Notes: generated by a model not told the origin, from the sequence alone. DNA of 64,000 nucleotides from Alloalcanivorax xiamenensis (GCF_009846745.1 NZ_AQPF01000020.1:1-64000); one strand, 5' to 3'. Positions 17,382 to 27,373 are shown, numbered from the stretch's first letter. A program made the numbers and translations.

Positions 17382-17883
17382 CTCTATTTATCTTCTAAGG
17401 TTATGTTTTCCGCCCGCGACCGCCTTGGCGGCAAACGGACGAACCATAATCAAAGAGCGACAGGGGAACGGCGAATCAGCGCTGAAGCGCTTAAGTGATG
17501 TGGATTCAGGGGAAAAGGAAAATGATGTGTTGATCCAATCCCTGGACATCCCGCGCTGTGTCATCCCTGCTCTCATTGAGAGGCCTTCCGATCTTCACAA
17601 ACGTGATGCGCTTCCCCGCTCGATCGGTGGTTACCGCCGTTCAAAGTCACTCAAGCATGTTCATACTAACGCGCACGAATGTCAGCTTTGTGACGAAAAA
17701 CAACAGCATGGCCAATTCGGCCGAGTATAGTGAGCATGTCCGACCTGTCAAGCGAGGCCATATTCCGCCGCCGTTTGCCGCCACCTCAAGGTCGGGATTG
17801 GACTGGGCCGGGCAGAACTAAACTGCTAAAGTGCGTGCCATCGAAGTACGGCCTCCTCAGGACAAAAGCAGGACTTTTTACGT
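17382..17883. other. Divergent intergenic region between the two T6SS operons
   Basis: This 502-bp stretch has no convincing gene. It separates the minus-strand lipoprotein-tssB operon from plus-strand tssJ. It contains one strong minus-strand promoter (17724-17751), which leaves a leader of about 335 nt. In that leader, read on the minus strand, a small stem with CTCTC/GAGAG arms (near 17570) is followed by two AGGGA motifs. I see no clear promoter on the plus strand for tssJ. Confidence 0.6.
17724..17751 (-). promoter_or_regulatory. Sigma70-type promoter for the lipoprotein-tssBC operon
   Basis: On the minus strand a perfect TTGACA (17746-17751) is separated by 16 bp from TATACT (17724-17729). 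A GGCC-AATTC-GGCC inverted repeat sits just downstream, at or near the expected start of transcription, and could be an operator. The predicted leader to the first gene is about 335 nt. Confidence 0.55.
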
Positions 17884-18477
17884 ATGGATACGATGCGCCG
17901 CTCCAACCCGCGCCGCTTCATTTTTTTGAACCAGTTCACGAAAATAATTTTTTTTGGCGCTTTGCTATTATCGCTGCAAAGCTGCGCTCTGCTTGGCTCC
18001 GGCACCCCAAAGGATACGGTTATTCCCGTTCGCCTCTACGGTGGAGACAATCTGAATGCCGGCACGGGGCATCAGGCCTATTCTCTGGTGGTACGAATTT
18101 ATCATTTGCGCGAAACCCAACGTTTTTATGAGGCGTCATTGCAGGATTTTCTCGATGACGATGCCGAGGCCCGTGCCTTGCGCAATGATTTGATTAGCGT
18201 CAGCGAAGTGGTTTTGACGCCCGGCGCTCATCACGTGATTGAGGCCCGTGTACCGGAGCAAGCGAAGACGATCGGCGTTGTGGCCCTGTTCCGCTCTCCG
18301 GCGAGGGAGCGCTGGCGCTTTGCTTTCGATGTTACCGAAAAGCCGGTCATAAAAACCGGGCTTACCCTGGGCTTTCACGCCTGCGCGGTAACCAGCGATG
18401 GTACCGGTCTGATCCGGACGCCCACTGGTGACCCGACCAGTCTGGTGGCCGTGAGATGCCCCGCGTTACCGCGCTGA
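17884..18477 (+). CDS. tssJ: T6SS outer-membrane lipoprotein TssJ
   Basis: The 197-aa protein is TssJ, the outer-membrane lipoprotein of the TssJLM complex. It has a signal peptide with the lipobox LQSC (Cys about residue 34), then a transthyretin-like beta-sandwich with VIPVRLYGGDNLNAG, SLVVRIYHLRETQRFYEASL and a C-terminal VAVRC. The N-terminus before the hydrophobic stretch is long and basic, so the true start may be the internal ATG at codon 4. The ribosome site is weak. It begins the plus-strand tssJKLA operon. Confidence 0.93.
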   Translation: MDTMRRSNPRRFIFLNQFTKIIFFGALLLSLQSCALLGSGTPKDTVIPVRLYGGDNLNAGTGHQAYSLVVRIYHLRETQRFYEASLQDFLDDDAEARALRNDLISVSEVVLTPGAHHVIEARVPEQAKTIGVVALFRSPARERWRFAFDVTEKPVIKTGLTLGFHACAVTSDGTGLIRTPTGDPTSLVAVRCPALPR

Positions 18478-18610
18478 AACCACGGCAGGCGCGGATTCCA
18501 TTATCCATTGCATCACCCGAAAGGGGCCGGTAGTCTTGCGCGGACAATCGATTAAGGACAAAGCTCGACGCTAACCGCGCGGAGCCGGATTGATATCAAG
18601 GGACGATACT

Positions 18611-19957
18611 GTGTCGCATGTCAGCCGCATGTCGAAAGTGCTTTGGGGGGAAGGTCTGTTCCTCCGTCCACAGCATTTTCAACGTCAGGACACTTACCAC
18701 GAGGCGCGTCTTCATCACGTCGCGCAAAGCCTGCACCCCTATCCCTGGGGTATCCGCCAAATCCGCCTGGATCCGCGCGCGCTTGAAAGTGGCGCGGTTC
18801 GTCTTCTGGAACTGTCTCTGGTGTTCCCCGACGGCGAAATCTACCAGGCACCCGATGCCGACGCTCTGCCCGATCCTCTGCGCCTTGAAGAACTCCCCGC
18901 GGGTGTATCCAGCACGGTAATCCATCTGGCGCTGCCGCTGCTCAAGGAGCATGGTGGCAACTGCAATGACGATGGTGGCAACGCCCGCTTCACGCAGGCA
19001 TTGCTGGGCACCGCCGATTTGTATACTGATTCCGCCCAGGCTGAACTGACCTATTTGAAAAAGTCCGTGCGGTTGCTCACCGATGACACTCCGCGCGACC
19101 GTTATCTGACCGTGCCTTTGTTACGGGTCAAGCGCATCTCTACTGGTGGGTTCGAGCTGGACGACACTTTCATGCCACCGTGTCTCCATCTGGATGCGTC
19201 CGATTATCTCACTCGTCAGCTGCGTGGTCTGTTGGACGCCTTGCAGGCCAAATCCGAGGCTCTCGGTAACCAGCAACGTCAGGCCTCCCAGGGCCTGATC
19301 GAGTTTCGCTCTTCGGACGTGGCGTCATTCTGGCTGTTGCATACCGCGAACACCGCCTATGCCACCTTGTCGCATTTCTTCGCTCAGCCCAAGTTTCATC
19401 CGGAGCGGCTCTATCAGGAGTTACTGCGCTTGGCCGGGAATCTGCTGACGTATTCCACACAACATGGTCTGGCGGATCTTCCCCAATATCGCCACGAGGC
19501 TCCTGATGAAGCGTTCGCGGCGCTGTTCCATTTGGTGCGGGACCTGCTCGATACAGTGATTTCCACCCGCCACTTCGCCATCCCGCTGACGGAAATCAAA
19601 CCGTCTTACCATCGTGGCATGCTGGATTCGCAGCGAATTGATGCCCAGACCGCGCTCTATCTGGGCGTCGCCGCGGATATGCCCGGCCAGGAGCTGGTGG
19701 AAACGGTACCTGTCCGGTTCAAGGTAGGGGCACCGGACGATGTGGAGAAGTGTGTTCTGGCCGCCATGCCGGGCGTCAAACTGATCCATGCCAACCAGAT
19801 TCCCGCCGCCATTCCGGTCCGTCCCGGCAGCTATTATTTTTCTCTGGAGCCCCGCGGGCCGCTGTATGAGCGAATGCTGAAGGGGCAATCGGTGATGGTC
19901 TATGTGCCTACCGGGGTACAGGATCTGAAACTTGAATTGATCGCGGTGACGTCATGA
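18611..19957 (+). CDS. tssK: T6SS baseplate-membrane complex linker TssK
   Basis: TssK connects the baseplate to the TssJLM membrane complex and resembles phage receptor-binding proteins. The start region MSKVLWGEGLFLRPQHFQRQ is strongly diagnostic, and the C-terminal GSYYFSLEPRGPLYERML also fits. Three in-frame starts are possible: TTG at 18590, GTG at 18611 and ATG at 18629. GTG is preferred because AAGGGA stands 7 nt upstream, while the ATG has no ribosome site. The protein is then 448 aa. Its end overlaps tssL by 4 bp (ATGA). Confidence 0.96.
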   Translation: MSHVSRMSKVLWGEGLFLRPQHFQRQDTYHEARLHHVAQSLHPYPWGIRQIRLDPRALESGAVRLLELSLVFPDGEIYQAPDADALPDPLRLEELPAGVSSTVIHLALPLLKEHGGNCNDDGGNARFTQALLGTADLYTDSAQAELTYLKKSVRLLTDDTPRDRYLTVPLLRVKRISTGGFELDDTFMPPCLHLDASDYLTRQLRGLLDALQAKSEALGNQQRQASQGLIEFRSSDVASFWLLHTANTAYATLSHFFAQPKFHPERLYQELLRLAGNLLTYSTQHGLADLPQYRHEAPDEAFAALFHLVRDLLDTVISTRHFAIPLTEIKPSYHRGMLDSQRIDAQTALYLGVAADMPGQELVETVPVRFKVGAPDDVEKCVLAAMPGVKLIHANQIPAAIPVRPGSYYFSLEPRGPLYERMLKGQSVMVYVPTGVQDLKLELIAVTS

Positions 19958-20745
19958 CCGAAGGCCCTTCTCTCTCCGCTCGCCCTTCCCTGACCGGCGC
20001 CGCCACCGCGGACACCAGTAGCGTGCCACGTGATACCGCCGCCGGCGGCCGCCTGCTGGATATGATGTTCGACGGTTTCTATTTGCTGGTCCTGCTGAAA
20101 CGAGGTCAGCTACCGAATCATGCGGAAACCTTTGCCAGCGAGATTCAGAGTTTTCTGGAGGGGGTGGAACGCAGCGCGATGAAGAGCGGCATCGCCTCCG
20201 AGGATATCTATGCCGCCAAATACGCCTTCTGCGCGGCGGTGGATGAAGTCATTCTGTCACAGCCGGGCGCCCTCCGCGATGAATGGGAGCGCCATCCGTT
20301 ACAGCTGCGTCTGTTCGGCGACCATCTGGCGGGGCAGCACTTCTTTGACTATCTGGAAGACTTACGTGCCCAAGGCGCGCCCAGATTGGCCTCGCTCGAG
20401 GTGTACCACTATTGCCTGCTGCTGGGATTCGAAGGCAAATACCGGCTCGACGGCACTGAAAAGCTGGGCTACCTGATTGCCCGTCTCGGCGATGAGATCG
20501 CCTATTTGAAAGGGCAGCGCAACGGCTTCGCTCCGCACTGGGCGCCACCGGACAACGTCCGTCATACCCTGCGCCGGGTGGTGCCGCTCTGGTTGCCATT
20601 GATGTTCCTCGCCGGCTTCGCGGTACTGGCGTTTTTGGGTCTGCGCCTGACACTAAATCAACAGACCGAAACCAGCCTGGCGGCTTACCAGGACATCGTG
20701 CAAATGCCGGAACGCACCGCGCACATCACCATCACGCTGCCTTGA
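19954..20745 (+). CDS. tssL: T6SS inner-membrane protein TssL (DotU/IcmH family)
   Basis: The 263-aa protein is a short-form TssL. The cytoplasmic DotU domain covers about residues 25-190, with FYLLVLLKRGQ, AKYAFCAAVDEVILSQPG and LEVYHYCLLLGFEGKYR. One transmembrane helix follows (about residues 208-232, VPLWLPLMFLAGFAVLAFLG) and then a brief periplasmic tail. It lacks the C-terminal OmpA peptidoglycan-binding domain seen in long forms. The separate OmpA-domain protein at 21840-22625 may supply that function. Confidence 0.95.
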   Translation: MTEGPSLSARPSLTGAATADTSSVPRDTAAGGRLLDMMFDGFYLLVLLKRGQLPNHAETFASEIQSFLEGVERSAMKSGIASEDIYAAKYAFCAAVDEVILSQPGALRDEWERHPLQLRLFGDHLAGQHFFDYLEDLRAQGAPRLASLEVYHYCLLLGFEGKYRLDGTEKLGYLIARLGDEIAYLKGQRNGFAPHWAPPDNVRHTLRRVVPLWLPLMFLAGFAVLAFLGLRLTLNQQTETSLAAYQDIVQMPERTAHITITLP

Positions 20746-20776
20746 CGCGGCGAACGCCACGGAGTCGTGCCCCGTT

Positions 20777-21820
20777 ATGGATCATTGGCAAGATTTGATC
20801 AGCCCAATTCGAGACGACGCCCCCGCCGGTGACGATCTGTCTTTTTCGATGGAGTTCGATGCCATTCAGGAAGCCCGGCGCGCTGACGATCCCACCCTGG
20901 ATCAAGGGGATTGGGTCACCGATATTAAATACGCGGATTGGCCCGGGGCGGCCAAACAATGCCGAGAGTTACTGCGGAATCGCACCAAGGATTTGCGGGT
21001 AGCCTCCTGGCTGGCGGAGGCCAACACCCAATTGCATGGTTTTGCCGGCCTGGCTGGCGGCTATCGCTTGATCGCTTACTTCTGCGATCACTATTGGGAC
21101 ACCGTATACCCGATGATGGACCAGGGCGACGCGGAAGAACGAGTGGGCAATCTGGTCTGGCTGCTGACCCAGTCACAGCAATGGCTGCGTACTCTACCCC
21201 TGGTGAACGCGCCGCAGGGACGCTTCGGGCTCAACGATTTCGAGACGGTGTTCTCCCGGTCGGAAAATACCGAGCAGGAGGCTGGCGACCATCCAGACCA
21301 GGATCAGTTGCAAGCCGCTCGGCGGGACACCTCACCGGATTACTACCGGCGTCTGCTTGAGGAAATTCCTGACTGCGGTGCCGCGCTACGCGAACTGCGG
21401 GATGCGGTGGACCGACATCTGGGCGTGGATGGTCCCAGTTTCAGCGCGGCCGAGGATCTGCTGACGTTGCTGAGCCAGACCGCCCGGCGCTTTGCCCGGG
21501 ATGCTAATGTGGAAGTTCCGGGCGAAGACACCGACAACGGCTCCGGCGACCCCAATCCGCCAATTATCTCCGACTCACCGGCGGCCAATCACGGTGGTCC
21601 GATCCAAACACGCCAACAGGCACTGGAACAGCTGCGTGAGGTAGCGGCCTTTTTTCGCCGCACAGAGCCCCATAGCCCGGTGGCCTACCTGGCCGAACGC
21701 GCCGCCCGGTGGGGCGAGATGCCTCTGCATCAATGGCTGAAAACAGTGATCAAGGACGACAGTATCCTGTCGCAGGTGGAAGAATTACTGGATGTGGAGC
21801 GGGATCAGGATATGAACTGA
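20777..21820 (+). CDS. tssA: T6SS cap/baseplate assembly protein TssA
   Basis: The 347-aa protein has the ImpA N-terminal domain of TssA: PIRDDAPAGDDLSFS near the start and WPGAAKQCRELLRNRTKDLRV near residue 60. TssA primes sheath polymerisation, either at the baseplate or at the distal end. The C-terminal region (RQQALEQLREVAAFFRRTEPHSPVAYL style helices, about residues 275-300) fits a short TssA1-like class. It is the last gene of the tssJKLA operon and lies 19 bp from the convergent OmpA gene. Confidence 0.93.
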   Translation: MDHWQDLISPIRDDAPAGDDLSFSMEFDAIQEARRADDPTLDQGDWVTDIKYADWPGAAKQCRELLRNRTKDLRVASWLAEANTQLHGFAGLAGGYRLIAYFCDHYWDTVYPMMDQGDAEERVGNLVWLLTQSQQWLRTLPLVNAPQGRFGLNDFETVFSRSENTEQEAGDHPDQDQLQAARRDTSPDYYRRLLEEIPDCGAALRELRDAVDRHLGVDGPSFSAAEDLLTLLSQTARRFARDANVEVPGEDTDNGSGDPNPPIISDSPAANHGGPIQTRQQALEQLREVAAFFRRTEPHSPVAYLAERAARWGEMPLHQWLKTVIKDDSILSQVEELLDVERDQDMN

Positions 21821-21839
21821 CCCCGCTCTCCGAGCGTGG

Positions 21840-22625
21840 TCAGAGAATGCGGAATTCGATGCGCCGGTTACGCGCGCGCCCTTCGGCTGTGGCGTTGTCC
21901 GCCACCGGTTCATCCGGCCCTTTGCCGACCACCCCCAGCCCCTCCTCACGCACACCCTGCTCGATCAAGTAACGACGCACCGCGTCCGCCCTGGCATAGC
22001 TCAACGCCACATTGCTCTGACGGCGGCCGACATTATCCGTATGACCAATGATCTGGACATGGGCCTCGCCCATATCGCGCATCACCTCGGCCATCTCATC
22101 GAGGATGCGTTGTCCGTCAGGCGTCAGCCGGTCACTGCCGCTCTGGAACCGGATCAGGCGATCCGCCAGAGTATCGTCCAGACGTTGTTGGCGGGACTCT
22201 CCAAGACGCAGACTGTTGGTCACCGTGTAGTCCCGGCTGCTCGCCATGCTCAGGGCACTGGCGACGCGCTGACGCAGAGCCTCGTTATCCACTTCTCCCG
22301 TGATGCGGACACTCTGGCCTTCGATGCTGATCTCGCCGCCGCGGATCGATTTGAGTTCCGGCGACAACATATTGGCCACGTATTGCCCCCAGTTCGGCGG
22401 CGCGGGCACCGCTTCCACCTGGATGCGATCCACAACCCGTTCCTCACCGTAAATATCGTGCAGACGCTCCAGCACCGCCGCCCGGGTGGCTTGATCCGGA
22501 ACCACGCCCTTGGCCACCACCGGCGGCAACGAAGGCTTCTCCGGAGCCTCCTCCGCCTCCTGCGCGAACGACACTTGCATCAAGCCGCCGCACAACAACG
22601 TCAATATCCCTTTGCGCCAGCTCAT
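21840..22625 (-). CDS. OmpA-domain peptidoglycan-binding protein with BON-like region (T6SS accessory, TagL-like role)
   Basis: The 261-aa protein has a signal peptide (LTLLCGGLMQVSFAQ), a BON-like region (about residues 60-130, with GGEISIEGQSVRITGEVDNE) and an OmpA C-terminal domain (about 145-261). The latter has HVQIIGHTDNVG, SYARADAVRRYLIEQG and NRRIEFRI, the residues that bind diaminopimelate in the cell wall. It overlaps tagF by 4 bp and is the last gene of the tssM operon. Because TssL here lacks an OmpA domain, this protein likely anchors the membrane complex to peptidoglycan, which is inference. Confidence 0.88.
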   Translation of the reverse strand: MSWRKGILTLLCGGLMQVSFAQEAEEAPEKPSLPPVVAKGVVPDQATRAAVLERLHDIYGEERVVDRIQVEAVPAPPNWGQYVANMLSPELKSIRGGEISIEGQSVRITGEVDNEALRQRVASALSMASSRDYTVTNSLRLGESRQQRLDDTLADRLIRFQSGSDRLTPDGQRILDEMAEVMRDMGEAHVQIIGHTDNVGRRQSNVALSYARADAVRRYLIEQGVREEGLGVVGKGPDEPVADNATAEGRARNRRIEFRIL

Positions 22626-23620
22626 ATTTCACCCCCGAGAAAGGTTTCCATGAAAAAGCGCCGGGCGCTGCCCAGGGACAGATCGCCACGGTCGATGTAG
22701 CTGGCGAGCCGGTTCAAGCTGACATTCATGGCCATATAGTCCTCTACCCAGTCGGCATCCTGCACCGCGATCAGATGGGATTCCGCCACGTTCGGATCCC
22801 ATACCGAGCGTAATATTTGATGATCAGCGCCATTGAAGCCGACGATCATCGCCGGTGTCTCGCCACCGCGAATCAACACCGCCAGTTCGAAATCACCGCG
22901 ACGAACAAAACCGGTCAGCATGTCCAACCACCAGGTCGCTGTCAGCGCCTGCGTTTCCGCCTCCGCCGGCAGGGGCAGGATCAATCCCTTGTCGATGCTG
23001 ACTTGTTGCTGGCTCATCAACGGTTGCAGCAATAGCCCCAGCGCCGGCAGGCTTCGTTTAAGCGCGACCGAGGGGTATCCTGCCCGGCGCATGCTGCTCT
23101 CAAGTCCGGCCAGCGTCTCCTGCTCAAGCAATTGTTGAAAACGGCTCTCAAACGCCTGCGGCTGAACGTCCACGGTGAAATCCCGTTGCCCCAGTTCCAC
23201 CAATTCCGAGGTCGCGTCCTTGCTATGAACCGCCCGGCTCGATTCCGCCGCCAGTTGCCGCCAGGCCGGAAACAGCGCCAACGGGCTGCGGGCGATGAAT
23301 CCGGCGGTATCCGTCACCTGCAGCCGTACCGCCGAGAGGAACGGATAACGGCGCTGGGAAGCGTCGCAGCTGGGCAGCATATGGCCGGCAATCGCCAGTT
23401 GGCTGCGTGAGCCGAGAAACGCGAAGTGGAGCCAGGGCGCCTGATCGTACAGTGTTTTCCAGTCCGGATTATGGCTGAACTGATCCAGGCTGCCGGCCGC
23501 CCAGCGGTCCAAGAGCGACATCAGGCGATGTTGATCGCTACTGCGAACAAAATCCCCGCGAGAAGGCAGCTTGCCGAAGTATCCTGCCTGTACGGTTTGC
23601 GTATCCGCCGTCTCACTCAT
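22622..23620 (-). CDS. tagF: T6SS-associated protein TagF (ImpM family)
   Basis: The protein (332 aa) is TagF, a cytoplasmic post-translational repressor of T6SS assembly in Pseudomonas and Agrobacterium. The N-terminal GYFGKLPSRGDFVR and the DYMAMNVSLNRLASYID region are typical. The start at 23620 is preferred because GGGAGG lies about 6 nt upstream. Translation then begins 8 bp inside the end of tssM. A longer in-frame start 16 codons upstream is unlikely. In P. aeruginosa TagF works alongside the PpkA/PppA/Fha pathway, but none of those genes is in this cluster. Confidence 0.93.
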   Translation of the reverse strand: MSETADTQTVQAGYFGKLPSRGDFVRSSDQHRLMSLLDRWAAGSLDQFSHNPDWKTLYDQAPWLHFAFLGSRSQLAIAGHMLPSCDASQRRYPFLSAVRLQVTDTAGFIARSPLALFPAWRQLAAESSRAVHSKDATSELVELGQRDFTVDVQPQAFESRFQQLLEQETLAGLESSMRRAGYPSVALKRSLPALGLLLQPLMSQQQVSIDKGLILPLPAEAETQALTATWWLDMLTGFVRRGDFELAVLIRGGETPAMIVGFNGADHQILRSVWDPNVAESHLIAVQDADWVEDYMAMNVSLNRLASYIDRGDLSLGSARRFFMETFLGGEI

Positions 23621-26600
23621 CCTCGCCTCCCTGGCTGGCAAGCTGCTTGTCCGCGCCTTGTCCGGCAACGATCCGAGGCAATCTCAACCCTCGCTGCCAG
23701 CTGTCACTGTCGCTACCGGCCCCCGCTCTGCGGACAGTGCGCATTTCCATGGAAATGGACACCGTGCCTTTACTCCAGGTCACCGTGCTGCTGTCGGACC
23801 GGCTTTGCAGCCTGGCCGCGTCCATCAGTTGAGCGAAACCGTTCTCTCCGGGGAAGTCTGCCAGCTGCACCTGGCGCCCGTCGCTGGTGGTGGCCACCAG
23901 CTTGGCCCCCGGGGTGGCGCCACGATTGGGCCATTGCATGGTTTCCCATTGCGGCGGCGTGTTTCGATAACGCAGCGACTGGCCATCGATTTCCAGCACG
24001 TACTCCACCGCGCCAATAGCCGGCGCCGGCAGGATTTGGAAGATGGTGACGTCGGTTTCACCGGCGCCGCCACTCTGGCCGCTCACCCAATCGCCATAAC
24101 CGCTGACCAGTTCGGGGGAAAGACGGATTCCCATTCCGGCCCAGCGACGTGGTGTCAAAACATTGCCCCGTTGAATCACCAGGCTTCCCAGTGCCTCCTT
24201 GTTGAAGGTGGCGATGGCGCCGGAAGGACCAAAGATCGTCGCCACCTCGGTTTTCGGCGCGTCCTCATCGGCGCTCAGATCGAAGGGGAATTGCTGGCCG
24301 ATGCCCTGATCAAACGGTTGGTATACCTGGGCTTGCCAGGTCCGGTTGATTTCGTTTTCGGCCGCCGGAACCAGCGCCGCGAAGGTCTGCGTGAGCGGTT
24401 GCAGCAACAGCGGCCTGAGCGCCTGTTTTTCTTCCGCGCCCATCCCGGTGAGCAACTGCTCGTCCACCAGCCGCAAGGCGGAGCTCAGTTCCGATCCCTG
24501 ATTGCTCAGCGTTTCCTGCATCAAAGTGCGGGCGCCGGGGCCAGGCACTTCCGCCATTTTGATGTCGTTCAGACGGGAGCGTGTCGCCGCCAGGGCATCG
24601 AAATAGGCATCAATGGCCGGGGCTTGCCCACCGCGTTTCTCCATCAACTGAGCAAACCCTTCGAAGGCCTTGCCTACCGGCCCCAACGGCGGCAGCATGG
24701 CCTCCCCGGTTTTGTCGTCGATTTCGAAGGACATTCCGGACATACCCGCCGGAGCACGCCGCAGGATCACACGCTTGAACCAATTGACGATACCGCTGCT
24801 CTGCTCTGAACGCTCACTGACCCGGGCATACAAAGCTCTCGGGTTATCCCACACGGTCTGCTCGTGCACCGCTTGCAACAGGGCTTTCAACGGAGAGCTC
24901 TCGCTGTTGCCGAGCCGATTCATGGCGCTGGTGGCGTCATCAAAGCCGGATGAGAAACCCGCCACGCTGACGCCACGCAGGAAGCGCTGCCATTCCGCGG
25001 CATATTCCTGCTTGTAGAGCGCGGTGAGCTGACGGGCGATGTGTTCCGGACTGCCGGCCAGGGAGAGATCACTCTGCTCAGTGGTGTCGAGCACCCAGTC
25101 CGTGGTGTTGAGCTCGGTATTGGCGGCTTCGTGGATGGCGTCCTTGATGTAATCTTGCCAGGCTTCCCGCGAGAATGCCCCGGAAATGGCGTAGCTGCCG
25201 TTCAGCAGGTTCTCGCCGTTGGCGCCGGCCAGCAAGGAGTTCACCGTAATGGTGGAGAAACGGGCGGCGGCACGGGCCTTGATCTGGGCGAAGACCCTTT
25301 CCATCGCCGGCTGCCCTTGCATCACGCCACGCAATGCCTGACGGGTGTCGTTGACCAGGGAGACACGGGTGTCGATCTCCGGCCACCCCGACTTACCGGC
25401 GTTGGCGACATAGAACGTCATTAGTTTTTCCGCGGCCCGCGCCACATCCTCATGGCTCATCTGCCCCCGGTTGGCGTCGAGCCAGCCACGCCAATAACGG
25501 GTCAGTTGGTTGGCCAGATGGGTTTGTTCCACCCGTTCATGATCGCCGAGCATCAGATAGGCTTTGAGCGCATTGTAGGCCTCGGCCGGATTCCTCGGCG
25601 AAGGCGGTACGTACAAGGTGGTGCGCGCTTCTTCTCTGTTTTCCTCCATGGACAACTGGTCGGCGTTCGCCACCACCTTGCCCAGATATTCTTCCAGGCG
25701 GGCCCGGGTCGGCCGCACCATCACCTGGTCCATGCCGGCGAAGTATTCCCTCCATAGGGCAGCTTCAATGTTATCGCCCTGATAAAGCCCCATGGTGGTG
25801 GTGATGCCGCCGTCACGGCGGTACTGACGCAACTGCTCCAGCCGGTCCTGCAGCAATAGCAAAGCGTCGATGCGGGATTGCAGGTCGAGCCGCCCCTCCT
25901 GGATCTGAACCGCCTGCTGCAAGTCACGGGAGGCGTTCGCCACCAGTTGCCGGTTGGTGGTGTAAGACCATGCCCAGGTGCCAAGCAGCGCCGCCACCAC
26001 CAGGGCCCCCGCCAGAAAGGCACCGTAACGCATGCGGGTACGGTAAGGGCTGGAGTACTGACGAACCAGTTCCTTGTCGGCGAAGATCACTTTCCGAAAC
26101 AGGTCCTTTAGAAAATGGGCCTGATCCGGTTTGCTGCTGGTCGGTTCGTCCTTGTCTTGCCGCGGCGCCAGGGAAAACTCGTCGGCAATTCGTTCGGAGG
26201 CATGCAGTACCGTTTCCCCTTCGTGCAACGCACTGGTGAAGTAGAAACCACGGAATACCGGTTTGAACTGATACGGATTGTCCTCGAACAGACTGGCGAT
26301 AAAGGTCCGCAATACCGGCTTCAGGCTGACGAATTCCAACGGTAGTGTCAGCAGGCCCGGCGCCACCTCCCTGCCCCTTTGCATCGCCATGTGCGAGAGG
26401 CCCATTTCCTTGAGACCTTCCGCCAGTTCATCGAAGTGCTGGTCGAAAATCGACAGTTCGTCCACCTGGGCCTGGGGGTCATAGGGCAAGGTAGCGCCCC
26501 ACACTTTTTCCCGCTCGGAGGGGTCCAGACCGCTGAAGAACGACATGAAACCGGCGATCAGATCGGCCTTGGTAAAGACCACGTACACCGGCGCGAACAC

Positions 26601-27365
26601 TTCCAGCCGTTCGGTCACCTCCTGCACGCGCTGGCGCAGATTGCGGGCCAACTCGATGGCGAATTCCGGCCGGTTTCCGGACAGCTCGGCGATACTGGCG
26701 GCGATGATAATGCCGTTGATCGGCGCGCGCGGGCGGTGTTTTTTCAACAAGTCGAGGAAAGACAACCACTCGCCACGGTCCTCGCCGCCCACCGAGTAAC
26801 GTCCGGCGGTGTCCAGCACAATACCCTCGGCGGTAAAGTACCAGTCGCAATTGCGAGTGCCGCCAATCCCCTGCACCACGCTGTTGCGATTGTCTTCAAA
26901 CGGAAATTTGAGCCCGGAGTTAAGAATGGCGGAGCTCTTCCCTGCCGCCGGATTGCCGATGATCACATGCCACGGCAGCTCATAAAGCGCCGCCTTGCCT
27001 TTGAGAACGCCCAAACGGGAGGATTTGATGGCTTTGACCGCTTCCTGCATGCGGCCACGGACCTCCTCGATATCACCCCGGTCCTCCGCCTTGGCATTGC
27101 GGGAAGCGCGCTCGGCCTGCTCGTTCATCAAGCCGTCGATATCCCGAGTGGCACGCCTTTCCCGCCAGCGCCGTATTGCCCAGCGGATCAGCGCGAACAG
27201 TCCGAGCACCAGCGCCACGACCAGCAGTACAAAACCGATCTGGCTGCCAGGGTCTCCGCCCCGCCACAATAAGAAAATCCCGATCACCAGCGCCAAGACC
27301 GCCCACAATCGGTAATTGATCAACCAGGCGCCCAGGCTGGCAAGCCCCTTTCTCATGCCCGACAT
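23613..27365 (-). CDS. tssM: T6SS inner-membrane scaffold TssM (IcmF family)
   Basis: The 1250-aa protein is TssM, the large inner-membrane component that spans to TssJ. Two N-terminal helices are visible (about residues 13-32 and 42-62), followed by a cytoplasmic NTPase domain with an intact Walker A GNPAAGKS near residue 138. A third helix lies near residue 450 (FLAGALVVAALLGTWAW), and then the long periplasmic domain reaches the C-terminus. Length is normal. It begins 8 bp after the preceding gene and its end overlaps tagF. Confidence 0.97.
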   Translation of the reverse strand: MSGMRKGLASLGAWLINYRLWAVLALVIGIFLLWRGGDPGSQIGFVLLVVALVLGLFALIRWAIRRWRERRATRDIDGLMNEQAERASRNAKAEDRGDIEEVRGRMQEAVKAIKSSRLGVLKGKAALYELPWHVIIGNPAAGKSSAILNSGLKFPFEDNRNSVVQGIGGTRNCDWYFTAEGIVLDTAGRYSVGGEDRGEWLSFLDLLKKHRPRAPINGIIIAASIAELSGNRPEFAIELARNLRQRVQEVTERLEVFAPVYVVFTKADLIAGFMSFFSGLDPSEREKVWGATLPYDPQAQVDELSIFDQHFDELAEGLKEMGLSHMAMQRGREVAPGLLTLPLEFVSLKPVLRTFIASLFEDNPYQFKPVFRGFYFTSALHEGETVLHASERIADEFSLAPRQDKDEPTSSKPDQAHFLKDLFRKVIFADKELVRQYSSPYRTRMRYGAFLAGALVVAALLGTWAWSYTTNRQLVANASRDLQQAVQIQEGRLDLQSRIDALLLLQDRLEQLRQYRRDGGITTTMGLYQGDNIEAALWREYFAGMDQVMVRPTRARLEEYLGKVVANADQLSMEENREEARTTLYVPPSPRNPAEAYNALKAYLMLGDHERVEQTHLANQLTRYWRGWLDANRGQMSHEDVARAAEKLMTFYVANAGKSGWPEIDTRVSLVNDTRQALRGVMQGQPAMERVFAQIKARAAARFSTITVNSLLAGANGENLLNGSYAISGAFSREAWQDYIKDAIHEAANTELNTTDWVLDTTEQSDLSLAGSPEHIARQLTALYKQEYAAEWQRFLRGVSVAGFSSGFDDATSAMNRLGNSESSPLKALLQAVHEQTVWDNPRALYARVSERSEQSSGIVNWFKRVILRRAPAGMSGMSFEIDDKTGEAMLPPLGPVGKAFEGFAQLMEKRGGQAPAIDAYFDALAATRSRLNDIKMAEVPGPGARTLMQETLSNQGSELSSALRLVDEQLLTGMGAEEKQALRPLLLQPLTQTFAALVPAAENEINRTWQAQVYQPFDQGIGQQFPFDLSADEDAPKTEVATIFGPSGAIATFNKEALGSLVIQRGNVLTPRRWAGMGIRLSPELVSGYGDWVSGQSGGAGETDVTIFQILPAPAIGAVEYVLEIDGQSLRYRNTPPQWETMQWPNRGATPGAKLVATTSDGRQVQLADFPGENGFAQLMDAARLQSRSDSSTVTWSKGTVSISMEMRTVRRAGAGSDSDSWQRGLRLPRIVAGQGADKQLASQGGEDE

Positions 27366-27373
27366 AAGTGTCC

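Noticed and set aside
17824..17840. TGGCAC...GC-like element suggesting a sigma54 promoter
   Set aside because: The GG to GC spacing is one base too long and it points away from tssJ, so it does not fit a sigma54 promoter.
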